Source: JBBSGD01 sp038254435 (GTDB lineage: Bacteria; Actinomycetota; CADDZG01; WHSQ01). From it: a DNA stretch of 15,677 nucleotides. The stretch covers positions 1 through 15,677 of the forward strand of contig JBBSGD010000042.1 of the NCBI GenBank assembly GCA_038254435.1, given 5' to 3'. The position numbers and the translations under genes were made by a program. The notes beneath the pieces are model-generated. The model had not been told where the DNA came from. It made no database searches and was given only the letters and a program-made list of their open reading frames with translations. This document shows, one piece after another, positions 1 to 8,727 of this stretch; position 1 is the first letter of the stretch; each line of letters opens with the position of its first letter.

Positions 1-590
1 AGCACGCGGCGCGGCTTGCCTCGGCGGCGGCGCCGCTCGGGCTGCGCATGCGTGTGCATGCCGATCAGCTGAGCGACACAGGCATGGCCGAGCGAGCGGC
101 AGAACTCGGCTTCGCCTCGGCGGACCATCTCAATCACACATCGCCCCGTGGCGTCGCCGCCCTGGCGGACTCGGACACGACTGCGGTCCTGTTGCCCGGG
201 GCAACGTTTACGTTGCGTCAGGCGCAGAAGCCGCCCGCACGCGCTCTCCTCGACGCGGGCGCCATCGTGGCCCTCGGCAGCGACTTCAACCCCGGGACCT
301 CGCCGCTTCACTCGATGCCGCTCGTGATGGCGCTTGCGTGCAGGCTCTACGGCCTCACACCGCTCGAGGCACTGGCGGCGGCCACGGTCAACGCGGCCTA
401 TGTCCTCGGGCTCGAAGAGGGGGCCGGTCGTGTGCAGGTGGGGGGACGTGCCGACATCGTCGTTCTCGATCTCGAGTCCTACGATCTGATCGGCTACCGG
501 CAGGACGTCGACCCCGTGGCTGCGGTGATAGCCGGGGGGCGGCTGGTGCACGTGGCGCCCGGCGCCCGCGAGCGAGTGAGGCGAGGCTAG
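1..590 (+). CDS. hutI: Imidazolonepropionase, C-terminal part (5' end outside window)
   Basis: HutI is the cytosolic zinc amidohydrolase that opens imidazolone-5-propionate to N-formimidoyl-L-glutamate, the third step of histidine degradation. The frame is open from base 3, so the N-terminal half, with the HxH metal motif, lies upstream of the window. Visible family motifs are RVHADQLS near the start (metal-site His), ADHLNHTSP, the LLPGATFTLR stretch, and GSDFNPGTSP, which carries the metal-binding Asp. An amidohydrolase C-terminal beta segment follows (GRADIVVLDL). The visible 195 codons are close to half of a usual HutI of about 400 residues. It converges on hutH; both stop codons lie in one CTAG at 587-590. 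The identity is supported both by motifs and by the adjacent hutH and hutU. Confidence 0.93.
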   Translation, partial: HAARLASAAAPLGLRMRVHADQLSDTGMAERAAELGFASADHLNHTSPRGVAALADSDTTAVLLPGATFTLRQAQKPPARALLDAGAIVALGSDFNPGTSPLHSMPLVMALACRLYGLTPLEALAAATVNAAYVLGLEEGAGRVQVGGRADIVVLDLESYDLIGYRQDVDPVAAVIAGGRLVHVAPGARERVRRG

Positions 591-2134
591 CCCGCAGAGC
601 TCTCTCGAGAGGGCTCGTGTCCCACCGCCGCGGCGGTAACGGCGCCGGACCGGACCAGCTCCGCCATGGCCTCGATGTCGGGGGCAAGGCTGCGGTCCTC
701 GGCGAGGAAATCCGAGTGGCCCCTTATGAGACGCAGCGCGGCGCCGGTGCCCGCAGCGGGCTTGAGCGGCGCTCGCAGCTCGAGCCCCTGGCTCGCGGCG
801 AGAGCCTCGATGGCAATTACGTGCGCGCTGTTGCCCAGCATGGCGGTCGCCTTGCGCGCAGATGTCGCTCCCATGCTCACGTGATCCTCCTGTCCCGCGG
901 AGGTCGGGATCGAGTCTGCCGACGCGGGGAAGGCAAGGCTGCGGTTCTCGGACACGAGCGAGGCCGCGGTGTAGTGCGCCAGCATGAAACCCGAGCAGCG
1001 GCCGGGGTCCGTGGTCAGAAAGGCAGGCAAACCGTTGCTCAGCTTGGGGTCGACGAGGCGGGCGACGCGACGCTCGGCGATCGTTGCATAGCCGGCGACA
1101 CACAGGGCGAGATGGTCCATCGCGAGCCCGAGGGCCTCCCCGTGAAAGTTGCCGCTGGAGCGGACCTCCCCGCGCTCTGCGATAACCGAAGGGTTGTCGA
1201 TAGCAGAGGCCAGTTCGGCCTCGAGGACGGAGCGCACGTACACCAGCGCATCCCTGTAAGCGCCGTGCACTTGCGGCACACAGCGCAGCGAGTAGGCGTC
1301 CTGCACGAGGTGCTCGGATGTTCGGTGCGACGCGACGATGCCGCTGCCGGCCATGAGACTTCTCAGGGTGGCGGCAACGAGGCGCGCTCCAGGATGGGCG
1401 CGCAGCGCAACGAGGCGATCGTCGAACGCGCTGTCGGTGCCGAGGCAGGCCTCAACCGACATCGCTGCCGTCACGTCCGCGGCATCGGCGACGCGCTCCG
1501 CCCCGTCGAGGGCAAGGATGCCGAGAGCCAGCATCCCCTCGGTGCCGTTCACGAGCGAGAGCCCCTCCTTGTAGGAGAGGCTGATGGGCTCAACGCCCTG
1601 CGAGCGAAGGACGTCGCTTGCGGCGTAGACGTCATCCCGCCACCTCACCAGCCCCTCTCCCATCACGGGGAGCGCCAGGTGGGCCAGCAGCGCAAGGTCG
1701 CCGGATGCTCCGAGCGAGCCCTGCGCCGGCACGACCGGGTGAACATGCTCGTTGAGCATCCACGCGAGCCGCTCGATGATCTCGAGCCGGACGCCCGATA
1801 CGCCGAACGCGAAGGTGCGCGCCTTCAAAAGGAGCATGGCGCGCACGACCTCAGTGGGCAGAGGGGGACCAACGGCCGTTGCGTGAGAGCGCACGATGTC
1901 GCGCTGGAGGCGGCGCGCCTCGCGCGGCTCGATGCGGACCGTCGCGAGGTCGCCGATGCCCGTCGTGATGCCGTAGACGGTCTTGTCGTTGCGAACTGCG
2001 TCCTCGACCACGGCGCGCGCGCCGGTGACCCTGCCGGGCAGGTCTTCGGCAAGCTTTACTGCCTCGCCGCGCGCGACTGCGAGGACGTCTTGCCGGTGCA
2101 GATGCGAGCCTATGGCGACGGTCACTGCAGTCAT
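587..2134 (-). CDS. hutH: Histidine ammonia-lyase
   Basis: HutH removes ammonia from L-histidine to give urocanate, the first step of the hut pathway. The 515-residue product has the family's usual length. It carries the Ala-Ser-Gly triad that cyclises to the MIO electrophile (residues 143-145 in GSLGASGDLALLAHL), the VYGITTGIG motif with the catalytic Tyr at 54, QDAYSLRC with PQVHGA, SSGNFHGEAL, and QEDHVSMG near the C-terminal third. The start chosen is the ATG at 2134, because the open frame continues upstream to 2431 but that extension lacks family sequence and runs into the oppositely oriented amidohydrolase. There is no clear Shine-Dalgarno sequence, so leaderless translation is possible. 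It is divergent from the amidohydrolase gene (85-bp gap) and converges on hutI. Confidence 0.95.
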   Translation of the reverse strand: MTAVTVAIGSHLHRQDVLAVARGEAVKLAEDLPGRVTGARAVVEDAVRNDKTVYGITTGIGDLATVRIEPREARRLQRDIVRSHATAVGPPLPTEVVRAMLLLKARTFAFGVSGVRLEIIERLAWMLNEHVHPVVPAQGSLGASGDLALLAHLALPVMGEGLVRWRDDVYAASDVLRSQGVEPISLSYKEGLSLVNGTEGMLALGILALDGAERVADAADVTAAMSVEACLGTDSAFDDRLVALRAHPGARLVAATLRSLMAGSGIVASHRTSEHLVQDAYSLRCVPQVHGAYRDALVYVRSVLEAELASAIDNPSVIAERGEVRSSGNFHGEALGLAMDHLALCVAGYATIAERRVARLVDPKLSNGLPAFLTTDPGRCSGFMLAHYTAASLVSENRSLAFPASADSIPTSAGQEDHVSMGATSARKATAMLGNSAHVIAIEALAASQGLELRAPLKPAAGTGAALRLIRGHSDFLAEDRSLAPDIEAMAELVRSGAVTAAAVGHEPSRESSAG

Positions 2135-2219
2135 GCTAAATGAGGGCCCACGCGCCGGCGCCCATCTCGTAGGGTCGGAGCGCACGACCACCACATACAG
2201 GACCGGCGCAAAGGATGCG

Positions 2220-3590
2220 ATGAGACCAGTGCAGGGACCGAGCGAGAAGCCGCCACCCGGATCATTTGCCATCAAGTGTGCCCTCACGTGGCACGAAGGG
2301 GTCTTTTCCGAGGGCCTCGCCGTGCACGTGCAAGATGGGCGCATCGCCGCGATTACCTCTGATGACGAGGTGGTGGCGGGGGCGCGCGTTGAAGACTGGG
2401 GCCGGGTCGCGCTGGTGCCCGGCACCGTCAACGCCCACGGCCATGCGTTTCAAAACCTCTTCAAGGGCAGGGCGGACGACCGCGTCTTTTCGAGCTGGCG
2501 TGACGACGTCCTGTATCCGCTGTCAGAGAGTCTCGACGGGCGGGCCATCTACACGGGCGCGCTCTTCGCTTTCGGCGAGGCGCTCTTGGCCGGAGTCACC
2601 ACCGCGGTCGATTTCTTCTACCTGCACGATGAAGGCAACGACAACGCCGAGCAGGTAATACGCGCCGCCGGGGACGCGGGCATCAGGCTCGTCCTCGCGC
2701 GGACCTTTTACGATTCGGACGCGCCTAGTCGCGCTCCTGCGCGCTACCGGGAGGGGGCGGGCGAGGCGCGCGTCCGCCTCGACGCGCTGGCTGCCGCGCA
2801 TCAAAACGACCCCATGGTCTCGGTCCAGCCTGCTCCTCACTCTCTGCACGCGGCGTCACCCGAGACGATCGCGGTTGCCCTCGACGCAGCGCGGGTGCTG
2901 GATGTGGCGTGCCATCTGCATCTGGCAGAGGCGGAGTACGAGCGCCGGCAGGTGACCGAGCGCTACGGCACGACTCCGGTGCGGCTGCTGGCGCGAGAGG
3001 GGCTCCTCGACCCCAGGCTCGTGACGGTGCACACGGTGTGGGTGGACGACGAGGAGCTCGACCTTCTCGCTCGCGCCGGCGCGGGAGTGGTGCACTGCCC
3101 GGGTGCCAATGCATTTCTCGGCGACGGAATGGCGCGCGTGCCCGAGATGCTCGCCCGGGGAGTGCGGGTCGGCTTGGGCCCGGACGGAGGCTGTGCCAAC
3201 AACCGGCAGTCGGTCTTTGACGAGATGCGTATGGCGTCCTTGCTCGCCAAGGCTCGACTGACCAACGGCAGCGCTTTGACGGCCCGCACCGCCTTTTCCC
3301 TCGGGACGGCAGGGGGTGCCGACCTTCTCCGTCTCCCCGTAGGCGCGATCGAGGCAGGGCGCCACGCCGACCTCGTGGCGCTCGATCTGACCGACCTTTC
3401 CCTGCAGCCTCTCGACACACTCGAATATCAGATCGTGAGCTCGATGCAGGCGACTGCAATCGAGCGGGTGATGGTCGGCGGCGAGGTTGTCGTGAAACGC
3501 GGCAGGCTGACGCGCGTGGACGAGGACGAGCTTCGCCGCCGGATCGCACAGGTTGCAAACGGGCTGCCCCAAGAGTGTCGTCTATCTTGA
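2220..3590 (+). CDS. HutF-like amidohydrolase (probable formimidoylglutamate deiminase)
   Basis: This is a 456-residue metal-dependent hydrolase of the amidohydrolase superfamily, in the group with TrzF, SsnA and HutF. The motifs are complete: HGH at 73-75 followed by Gln78, APHSLH at 204-210, CHLHLAEAE at 231-239 (His234, Glu237), a catalytic-type His at 271 (TVHTVW), and Asp322 in LGPDGG. Spacing resembles that of characterised HutF, and the position among hutI, hutH and hutU makes formimidoylglutamate deimination (giving formylglutamate and ammonia) the best guess. The residue after APHSL is His here; from memory it is an Arg that contacts the substrate in HutF, so the exact substrate is open. 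The ATG at 2220 is preceded by AAAGGA at 2210-2215. The frame is open further upstream, but that region overlaps hutH and lacks family sequence. Confidence 0.9.
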   Translation: MRPVQGPSEKPPPGSFAIKCALTWHEGVFSEGLAVHVQDGRIAAITSDDEVVAGARVEDWGRVALVPGTVNAHGHAFQNLFKGRADDRVFSSWRDDVLYPLSESLDGRAIYTGALFAFGEALLAGVTTAVDFFYLHDEGNDNAEQVIRAAGDAGIRLVLARTFYDSDAPSRAPARYREGAGEARVRLDALAAAHQNDPMVSVQPAPHSLHAASPETIAVALDAARVLDVACHLHLAEAEYERRQVTERYGTTPVRLLAREGLLDPRLVTVHTVWVDDEELDLLARAGAGVVHCPGANAFLGDGMARVPEMLARGVRVGLGPDGGCANNRQSVFDEMRMASLLAKARLTNGSALTARTAFSLGTAGGADLLRLPVGAIEAGRHADLVALDLTDLSLQPLDTLEYQIVSSMQATAIERVMVGGEVVVKRGRLTRVDEDELRRRIAQVANGLPQECRLS

Positions 3591-3612
3591 CCGTCACGCA
3601 GCTCACAAGGTA

Positions 3613-4293
3613 GTGGAGGCCGTGTTCCGGAAACGAGTGGCAGGGGGCATGTGCGCCGCCCTCGTACTCGCCGCGAGCGCTTGCGAGCCTGCGCAAAAGG
3701 CCGGTCCGCGCACCGACACTCCGGTCACATTCGACTCCAAGCTCCAGTGAGCACGGGCGCGCATCCGGCACGTCGTCTTCGTGATCAAGGAGAACAGAAC
3801 CTTCGACAACTACTTCGCGCGCTACCCGGGGGCGGACGGGACCAAGACGGGAAGAACCTCGACGGATCACTTAGTGCGGCTCAAGCCAGCTCAACGCGCT
3901 GATGCACTCTCCCCAATGGGGCAGCACCGTAGTGTTCATTACCTGGGACGATTTTGGCGGCCTCTACGATCACGTAGCTCCGCCCCACCTCGATTACATG
4001 GGCCTCGGGCCGCGCGCGCCACTGCTGATCGTGTCGCCGTGGGCGAAGCGAGGTTACATCGATCACACTACCTACAGCCCGGAATCGATCCTCAAATTCA
4101 TCGAGAAGCTGCACGGGCTTGCGCCGCTGACGCGGCGCGATGCTCGCGCCGGGAACATGCTCGAGGCCTTCGACTTCACACAGCCCCAGCCGGAAGGCGG
4201 CAGCAAGCTCTTGCTGGCGGAACGTTCGTGCAGCGGTCTTCCCCAGGACGTGCCGCGCGGCTTCGAGCCGAGCAATGAGACCGGCAGGAAGGA

Positions 4294-4297
<4 letters not shown>
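3613..4297 (+). pseudogene. Broken phospholipase C-type phosphoesterase, probably a lipoprotein
   Basis: This is a remnant of the phosphoesterase family that includes bacterial phospholipases C and acid phosphatases. The first part (from about 3613, GTG or ATG start unclear) encodes a signal-like segment with a possible lipobox (LAASAC). An in-frame TGA follows at 3748-3750. The same frame then continues with the diagnostic N-terminal motif HVVFVIKENRTFDNYF and PGADGTKTG. Near 3875 the homology jumps to another frame and to the family's C-terminal part: SQLNALMHSPQW, VFITWDDFGGLYDHVAPP, LLIVSPWAKRGYIDHT and AFDFTQ. The intervening few hundred residues are missing. One nonsense codon plus a large frame-changing internal deletion make a functional product unlikely. 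Its stop shares a CTAG with the hutU stop. Confidence 0.85.
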
Positions 4298-5952
<1,655 letters not shown>

Positions 5953-6056
5953 GCTTAGATGCTCGCGCACGAGAGGGGCGGCTCAGTTCCAGGGGGGAGG
6001 GTTCCTTTGCGACTAGAGTCGGTAATGACCGTCGGTGACGGACTCGGGGAGACCAC

Positions 6057-6084
6057 GTGAGGGACACGACGTGAGGGACACGAC
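6057..6084 (+). repeat. 14-bp perfect tandem duplication across the thyX start
   Basis: GTGAGGGACACGAC occurs twice with no gap, at 6057-6070 and 6071-6084. The first copy's GTG is placed 5 nt after GGGGAG (6046-6051), but its frame reads five codons and stops at a TGA overlapping the second copy's GTG. The second GTG is in frame with thyX and has GAGGG from the first copy 7 nt upstream. Confidence 0.95.
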
Positions 6085-6853
6085 GCCACAGGTCGAGCTC
6101 ATAGCCCGGCCGTCGGTGGACCTTGAGGCGCTCGAGAGGTATCTGAAGACCGTGGGCGGCGAGTCGTGGCTCGCCGGCCGGCGCGCCGAGGAGCAGGGCT
6201 CCAATCCCGGCCAGCTCCTGATCGAGGCCGCCGGCCGAGCGTGCTACCGCTCGTGGAAGGAGGGTCTCAACCCCAACGTCAAGCGCGTGCGAAAGGACCA
6301 GCAGCAGTACTTCCTCAACCTCTTGCGATCGGGCCACGGCTCGGTGCTCGAGCACGCCAACTACACCTTCATCCTCTGGGACGTGAGCCGAATCTTTACG
6401 CACGAGCTCGTGCGTCACAGGGCGGGCTCCGCGTTCAGCCAGGAGAGCCTGCGCTTCGTGCGCCTCGACGAGCTCCCCTTCCGAGTGCCCGAGTCGATGG
6501 AGTCGCTGCGTCCGCAGATCGTGTCGATCCTCGAGACGCTCGAGGAGTTTCAGATCTCGGCCGCCGAGCACTTCGGCCTCGACGACGAGGGCGTGCCCTT
6601 TCACCACAAGAAGGAGATCACCTCGGCGCTGCGCCGCCTCGCCCCCGAAGGCCTGTCCACGGTGATCTTCTGGACCGCCAACGTGCGCACCCTGCGCCAC
6701 ACGATTGCAATGCGTACCGACGCCGGCGCCGAGGAGGAGATCCGGCTCGTGTTCGACGCGATAGGGCGGATCATGCAGGCGGAGGCCCCGCTCCTGTTCG
6801 GTGATTTCACGGTGCGCGACGGCGTGTGGCAGACCGAGCACCGCAAGGTGTGA
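6071..6853 (+). CDS. thyX: Flavin-dependent thymidylate synthase
   Basis: ThyX methylates dUMP to dTMP using methylenetetrahydrofolate and NADPH through FAD, replacing ThyA. The product is 260 residues from the GTG at 6071. The family signature is visible as GHGSVLEHANYTF (88-100), FTHELVRHRAGSAFSQES (109-126) and NVRTLRHTIAMR with EEEIR near 204-225. The RHR motif at 115-117 is followed by eight, not seven, residues before the Ser of ES, and Glu replaces the usual Gln before EIR, so it belongs to a variant subgroup. The start is ambiguous: GTG at 6071 has an SD-like GAGGG upstream, while an in-frame GTG at 6035 would add 12 residues with no homology. The gene is divergent from hutU, with no obvious functional link to it. 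Confidence 0.92.
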   Translation: MRDTTPQVELIARPSVDLEALERYLKTVGGESWLAGRRAEEQGSNPGQLLIEAAGRACYRSWKEGLNPNVKRVRKDQQQYFLNLLRSGHGSVLEHANYTFILWDVSRIFTHELVRHRAGSAFSQESLRFVRLDELPFRVPESMESLRPQIVSILETLEEFQISAAEHFGLDDEGVPFHHKKEITSALRRLAPEGLSTVIFWTANVRTLRHTIAMRTDAGAEEEIRLVFDAIGRIMQAEAPLLFGDFTVRDGVWQTEHRKV

Positions 6854-6903
6854 GCCGTTTTGATGCGGACAGTAGTCGTTCAGCCGTCTGGGGAGGCGGC
6901 CGG

Positions 6904-6937
6904 CTACGGTCCGTAGTCGCAATTACCCCCTAGGGGG
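6904..6937. promoter_or_regulatory. Pair of perfect dyads upstream of the zinc-ribbon gene
   Basis: Two perfect inverted repeats lie 10 bp apart: CTACGG-T-CCGTAG at 6904-6916 and CCCCCTAGGGGG at 6926-6937. Their centres are about 21.5 bp apart, two helical turns, which suits a protein binding one DNA face. The second, flanked by TTA on the left, resembles the C-tract/G-tract operators of the CsoR/RcnR metal-sensor family. No regulator gene is in the window. Function is inferred only. Confidence 0.4.
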
Positions 6938-7046
6938 GCGGGAGTCTGCAAGGATAGGTCCGACCGGCCGCCCGGGAGGCGACGGCCACCAGGTGAGTGC
7001 GATCCTTCGCCGCGCCGCGCGGCGGACAGAGGAAGGAGTGACGGCA

Positions 7047-7202
7047 ATGGCTACCTACAACGGCTACTGCGTGAAGTGTCGCGAGAAGCGCGACTTCGAG
7101 GGCGAGGTCAAGACCCTTGAGAACGGCTCCAAGGCCGCCCAGGGCCCGTGCCCGGTGTGCGGCACCAAGATGACCCGCATGTTGCCCAAGAACGCGTCGT
7201 AG
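7047..7202 (+). CDS. Small four-cysteine zinc-ribbon protein (DUF5679-type)
   Basis: This 51-residue protein has two CxxC knuckles, YCVKC at 7-11 (Cys8, Cys11) and CPVCGTKM at 35-42 (Cys35, Cys38), separated by a short charged stretch and NGSKAAQG. The arrangement matches the small DUF5679-type zinc ribbons common in actinobacteria; no biochemical role is known to me. The ATG at 7047 is chosen because AGGAAGGAG at 7030-7038 sits 8 nt upstream. An in-frame GTG at 6993 would place that site inside the gene. It is monocistronic, with a weak hairpin after it and two dyads before it. Confidence 0.88.
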   Translation: MATYNGYCVKCREKRDFEGEVKTLENGSKAAQGPCPVCGTKMTRMLPKNAS

Positions 7203-7222
7203 CACCGGGCGCATCGCACCGA

Positions 7223-7250
7223 GGGGCCGTCTCGGAGAAGAGGCGGTCCC
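7223..7250. terminator. Possible bidirectional hairpin between convergent genes
   Basis: GGGGCCGTC (7223-7231) can pair with GGCGGTCCC (7242-7250) as nine pairs including two G-U, with a 10-nt loop. It lies between the zinc-ribbon gene and the nuclease gene, which converge. There is no good T tract, so termination is only likely, not clear. Confidence 0.35.
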
Positions 7251-7262
7251 TTACTCGTTGCC

Positions 7263-8084
7263 CTAGCCCGGGCCGGCCCCGGCCCGGGCGTGCTCCCATG
7301 CCGGACAGAGGTCTTGGAAGCTGCACATCATGCACAGCGGCGAGGGACGCGACCGCCAGTCGCCGGTGGCTATGGCCCGCCTGATGGCTTGTCCGAGCGC
7401 CTTCATCTGGCGCTCGAAGGCTATGAGCATCCTCTCGTTGGGAGTCAGGGTGAGAATCTCGCGGTTGGATAGGTAGACGAGGCGGATGGACTCGGGTATG
7501 ACCCCGAACGCCCGCCAGCACACCAGCGCGTAGAAGCGCAGTCCGAAGAACGCTTGCAGCTCGCGCGTCTCGCCCGGAACACGCCCGGTCTTGTAGTCGG
7601 TGAGGACCCAGGAACCGTCGGGACGCTCTTCGAGGCGGTCGATGATGCCCCTGAGGTGAAGGTCCTCGAGCTCGTACTCGACCCACCATTCGAGCCGGCT
7701 GGCCGCCACCTCAATGGGATCCTCGAGCGTGAAGTAGTTGTGCAGCAGGACGCGGGCCTTGGCGAGCCAGTCCTCTTGTCGGGCGTCCTCGAGCGCCATG
7801 TGACCTGTCTCGGGCGCCGCGAGGTATTCGTCCCACACCTGAGCAAGAAGCTCGGCGGCGCGCCCGGGCGTGCGCTCATGGGCGTCCTGGGCGAAGAGCC
7901 GCTCGAGCACCGCGTGCACGAGGCTGCCCCGCGCCGCCGCCGGCGACGAGGGCTCGGGCAGGTTGTCGATCGTGCGGAACTTGAACAGCTGGGGGCAGCT
8001 CTTGAAATCCCCGGCCGAGGACGGCGACAGCTTGAGCAGTGCGTCATGAGTCACGACCCCAAGCCTAAGAAGGGTCTGTGACAT
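7263..8084 (-). CDS. Stand-alone RecB-family (PD-(D/E)XK) nuclease with Fe-S-type cysteines
   Basis: The 273-residue product is a single nuclease domain of the RecB/Cas4/AddB type. The N-terminal part reads LSPSSAGDFKSCPQLFKFR (Cys30). GSLVHAVLERLF carries His57 of the conserved GxxxHxxLE motif. LHLRGIIDRLEE contributes Asp149, DYKTGR contributes Asp163 and Lys165, and ELQAFFGLRFYALV follows as the Q/Y motif. The C-terminus has CMMCSFQDLC (Cys251, Cys254, Cys260). One early and three late cysteines are the pattern that binds a 4Fe-4S cluster in AddB and Cas4. There is no helicase domain and no cas genes nearby. The ATG at 8084 is used; the frame stays open to a GTG at 8195, and neither start has a clear SD. 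It probably acts in DNA repair or end processing. Confidence 0.87.
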   Translation of the reverse strand: MSQTLLRLGVVTHDALLKLSPSSAGDFKSCPQLFKFRTIDNLPEPSSPAAARGSLVHAVLERLFAQDAHERTPGRAAELLAQVWDEYLAAPETGHMALEDARQEDWLAKARVLLHNYFTLEDPIEVAASRLEWWVEYELEDLHLRGIIDRLEERPDGSWVLTDYKTGRVPGETRELQAFFGLRFYALVCWRAFGVIPESIRLVYLSNREILTLTPNERMLIAFERQMKALGQAIRRAIATGDWRSRPSPLCMMCSFQDLCPAWEHARAGAGPG

Positions 8085-8125
8085 GAGTGCGGATTTCGAG
8101 CTTTTTGGGCGGCTTTTCGCACTCA
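8084..8125. repeat. 8-bp inverted repeat just upstream of the nuclease gene
   Basis: TGAGTGCG (8084-8091) is the reverse complement of CGCACTCA (8118-8125), with a 26-nt spacer. It begins at the nuclease start codon, so it could be an operator or a 5'-leader stem. Function unknown. Confidence 0.35.
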
Positions 8126-8238
8126 AGAGAAGCTCCTCGGGGGACAGAAAATAGTCAGTTCGGGCTATTCCCTTTGCGGGACTATCGTTCGACACTGGCC
8201 ACAGGGCGGGGGTTCAATCGCATTCGCCGCCGCAGCCA

Positions 8239-8263
8239 TCCGACGTACTGCCCGCACGTCGGA
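8239..8263. repeat. 8-bp inverted repeat in the 240-bp gap
   Basis: TCCGACGT (8239-8246) pairs perfectly with ACGTCGGA (8256-8263) across a 9-nt loop. It sits in the gene-free stretch 8085-8325. A downstream CCCTTTT on the + strand is about 13 nt away, too far for a standard terminator. I see no RNA gene or ORF in this gap that I can support. Confidence 0.35.
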
Positions 8264-8318
8264 AGACTCCCGCCCTTTTCAACTTCCTTTGCTGATTGCG
8301 CGCCTGCTTGGGTGCGGC

Positions 8319-8335
8319 GCCGGGCTCAGCCCGGC
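8319..8335. terminator. Hairpin with the stop codon in its loop
   Basis: GCCGGGC (8319-8325) and GCCCGGC (8329-8335) form a 7-bp stem whose 3-nt loop is exactly the TGA stop (minus strand) of the upstream 133-residue protein. There is no T tract, so it may be a terminator of the GC-only type or a 3'-end stabiliser. Confidence 0.4.
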
Positions 8336-8727
8336 TCCTCGTCCCCTTGCAGTACCTTGACGGCAAATCCGACACGCGCCACCGGCTCGTCGTCGAGAAG
8401 GAACACCACCGCGTAGCCGCCCGATGCCGGATCGATCTCAAGATCGGTGATCTCGTCCTCGAGGCGCTCGATGTGCGAGTCGGTGGGCAGATGCACCTCG
8501 CGCGGCACGCCCTCGTGAAGCACGAGCCCTCCGGGGCCTTCGATGCGCCACTGCTCGGTGAAGGTCCCGTGATCCCGGTGCCAGCCCCTCAGCACGAGGA
8601 AGGCGCCTGCCTCGCCCGGCTCCTTGCGCACGACCACGAAGTTCTCGAGGCCCGGATGCACCTTTCCGCCCCGAGCGTAGAAGTGGTCGCTGTCGACTAC
8701 CTTTGCGTACTGGAGTCGCGCGCTCAC
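8326..8727 (-). CDS. Unknown protein, 133 residues
   Basis: I do not recognise this family. The protein is soluble and acidic, probably rich in beta strands, with repeated short hydrophobic stretches (NFVVVRK, AFLVLRGWH, YAVVFLLDD, ARVGFAVKVLQ) and no signal peptide or membrane helix. The start is the GTG at 8727, which overlaps the upstream dehydrogenase stop as GTGA. A strong AGGAGGGAG precedes it, so the two genes are almost certainly co-transcribed and translationally coupled. The frame is open much further upstream, but that part is antisense-like and Arg-rich. Its stop codon lies in a hairpin loop. Its role is presumably tied to the dehydrogenase-like partner, but this is inference from operon structure only. 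Confidence 0.75.
   Translation of the reverse strand: MSARLQYAKVVDSDHFYARGGKVHPGLENFVVVRKEPGEAGAFLVLRGWHRDHGTFTEQWRIEGPGGLVLHEGVPREVHLPTDSHIERLEDEITDLEIDPASGGYAVVFLLDDEPVARVGFAVKVLQGDEEPG

Noticed and set aside
338..2143. Long + strand open frame of about 600 codons opposite hutH
   Set aside because: Arg/Gly-rich shadow typical of high-GC antisense frames; hutH motifs on the other strand are complete.
2152..2161. 10-bp palindrome GCGCCGGCGC between hutH and the amidohydrolase gene
   Set aside because: All-GC palindromes of this length are expected by chance in this composition; no other operator sign.
1983..2219. N-terminal extension of the amidohydrolase reading frame
   Set aside because: It overlaps hutH and reads as Arg/Ser/Thr-rich filler; the SD-like AAAGGA supports the start at 2220.
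2725..3870. Minus-strand open frame opposite the amidohydrolase
   Set aside because: Low-complexity Arg/Pro-rich translation; the amidohydrolase on the + strand has all active-site residues.
8205..8240. tRNA-like T-loop GGTTCAATC followed by CCA
   Set aside because: The flanking bases do not form a T stem and no acceptor or anticodon arm can be found; tmRNA was also considered and does not fit.
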